From assembly GCA_028671895.1 (NCBI GenBank), contig CM053813.1:14756001-14820000 (forward strand): a stretch of 64,000 bases of DNA, read 5' to 3'. The notes beneath the pieces were generated by a model, which did not search any database, was not told the origin of the DNA, and saw only the letters and a program-made list of their open reading frames with translations. The translations under genes were made by a program, and so were the position numbers. Each line of letters opens with the position of its first letter. Within the stretch, counting starts at the first letter, position 1. This document shows, one piece after another, positions 63,201-64,000 of the stretch. This stretch comes from Oenanthe sinensis. Its lineage: Eukaryota > Streptophyta > Magnoliopsida > Apiales > Apiaceae.

Positions 63201-64000
63201 ATGGGCCAGAAAGATTCAGGTGTGAAGATTCCAGTTTTAGAGAAAGATGAATATTTTCCATGGAAGGTAAAAATGCATCTGCATCTTCTTTCTCTTGACC
63301 CTTCCTATGTTCACTGCATAGAGAAAGGTCATCATGTTCCCATGAAGCTAGTCACAGGTGTAAACCCTGATGGAACTCCTACAGTTGATAGACATGTTCC
63401 AAAACTCATTTCTGAGTTCACAGAAGAGGATGAAAAAGAAGTACTTAAAGACAAAAAGACCATGAACATTTTGTTTAATGGTCTAGATAAAGATATGTTT
63501 GATAATGTGATAAACTGTACTTCATCAAAAGAAGTATGGGACACTCTTCAAACTCTGTGTGAAGGAATTGAACAAGTTAGGAAAAATAAGATGCAACTCT
63601 TAATTCAAAAATATGAATCATTTCATTTTAAGAGTGGTGAAGCCATCAATGATACCTATAGCAGATTCCAAAAGTTGTTAAATGGACTGAAGCTATATGG
63701 TAGGGTTTATGCAACTGAGGATACAAATCTAAAATTTCTTAGATCTCTTCCAAAAGAATGGAAACCAATGACTGTTTCCATTAGACAATCTCAGGACTTC
63801 AAGGATTTTACACTAGAGAAACTTTATGGTATTCTCAAGACATATGAGTTGGAAATCCAACAAGATGAAGAGATTGAGAAGAATCAAAGAAAAGAGAAAA
63901 CTGTGGCTTTGGTAGTCAAGGGAAATGAAGAGAAGAAAGAAAATGGCTATGAAGAAGAGTCTGTCATGATGGTTGGTGATGCTGATGAAGAATCATTCAA
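63201..64000 (+). CDS. El-8 Gag, N-terminal part (open to window edge)
   Basis: ATG 63201 opens MGQKDSGVKIPVLEKDEYFP, and the frame has no stop for the remaining 266 codons. It is a copia UBN2-type Gag: DEYFPWKVKMHLHL at the start, KEVWDTLQTLCEGIEQVRKN and YSRFQKLLNGLK in the core, and LRSLPKEWKPMTVSIRQSQD at the end of the capsid-like part. It parallels El-4 Gag (EEIWDALEVQCQGT-type motif) at perhaps 30-35% by eye. Zinc knuckles would lie beyond the window. Confidence 0.9.
   Translation, partial: MGQKDSGVKIPVLEKDEYFPWKVKMHLHLLSLDPSYVHCIEKGHHVPMKLVTGVNPDGTPTVDRHVPKLISEFTEEDEKEVLKDKKTMNILFNGLDKDMFDNVINCTSSKEVWDTLQTLCEGIEQVRKNKMQLLIQKYESFHFKSGEAINDTYSRFQKLLNGLKLYGRVYATEDTNLKFLRSLPKEWKPMTVSIRQSQDFKDFTLEKLYGILKTYELEIQQDEEIEKNQRKEKTVALVVKGNEEKKENGYEEESVMMVGDADEESF

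Larger units (their letters stand above)
62029..64000 (+). mobile_element. El-8: 5' part of a Sirevirus-type copia element (family beta)
   Basis: It consists of the 5' LTR, primer-binding site and the start of an uninterrupted gag, running off the window. It is inserted in the El-7 third ORF; the left target duplication would be GTTGA (62024-62028). It is the least damaged copy of its family here. Confidence 0.9.

Overview
The window is plant nuclear DNA, almost certainly from a eudicot; I cannot name the family or species with confidence. The evidence is one intron-containing host gene, CDC5 (a Myb-type splicing factor), set in AT-rich DNA packed with nested LTR retrotransposons, a Stowaway MITE and Helitron-like pieces. 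No bacterial-style operons, rRNA or CRISPR arrays are present. About two thirds of the sequence is retrotransposon.

Layout: 1-2409 is the 3' end of a Ty1/copia element of the Sirevirus type (El-1, + strand), inserted into the third ORF of a second one (El-2, 2410-5774). A solo LTR with a perfect duplication lies at 6555-7792. El-3 (10158-18911, +) is a decayed Sirevirus with both LTRs, target duplication TGTTT, a roughly 3.4 kb internal deletion and a third ORF of nearly 4.8 kb. A Ty3/gypsy element of the Tat lineage (20203-38075, +, target duplication ACTGT) carries a very young antisense Sirevirus, El-4 (20783-31199, -, target duplication AAATA), in its 5' LTR. The Tat element lacks the end of its integrase and has about 1 kb of regularly spaced inverted-repeat DNA before its 3' LTR.

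From 38081 to 50999 lies host DNA: a duplicated alpha-tubulin gene fragment, a dispersed GAGCCGAG-type repeat, and the four-exon CDC5 gene (41978-49720, -). A Helitron-like element and a Stowaway MITE sit in its third intron. The right end (51000-64000) is another nest: El-5 (-) broken by an LTR fragment (El-6), which is broken by El-7 (-), which is broken by the 5' part of El-8 (+). The El-8 Gag is open to the window edge.

Most unusual pattern: each Sirevirus family has its own short word (AAACTCTGAT; GAGTTCTCGAT; ATCAATTGAT/ATCCATCGAT). The word recurs many times in the LTRs, in the spacer before the third ORF, and inside protein linkers. In two families the LTR copies run opposite to the internal copies. 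All these families also have a large modular third ORF without a visible signal peptide or membrane segment, and three of them place the LTR TATA box in the loop of a conserved inverted repeat. Boundaries, duplications and counts were read by eye; family assignments rest on motif recognition without database search.
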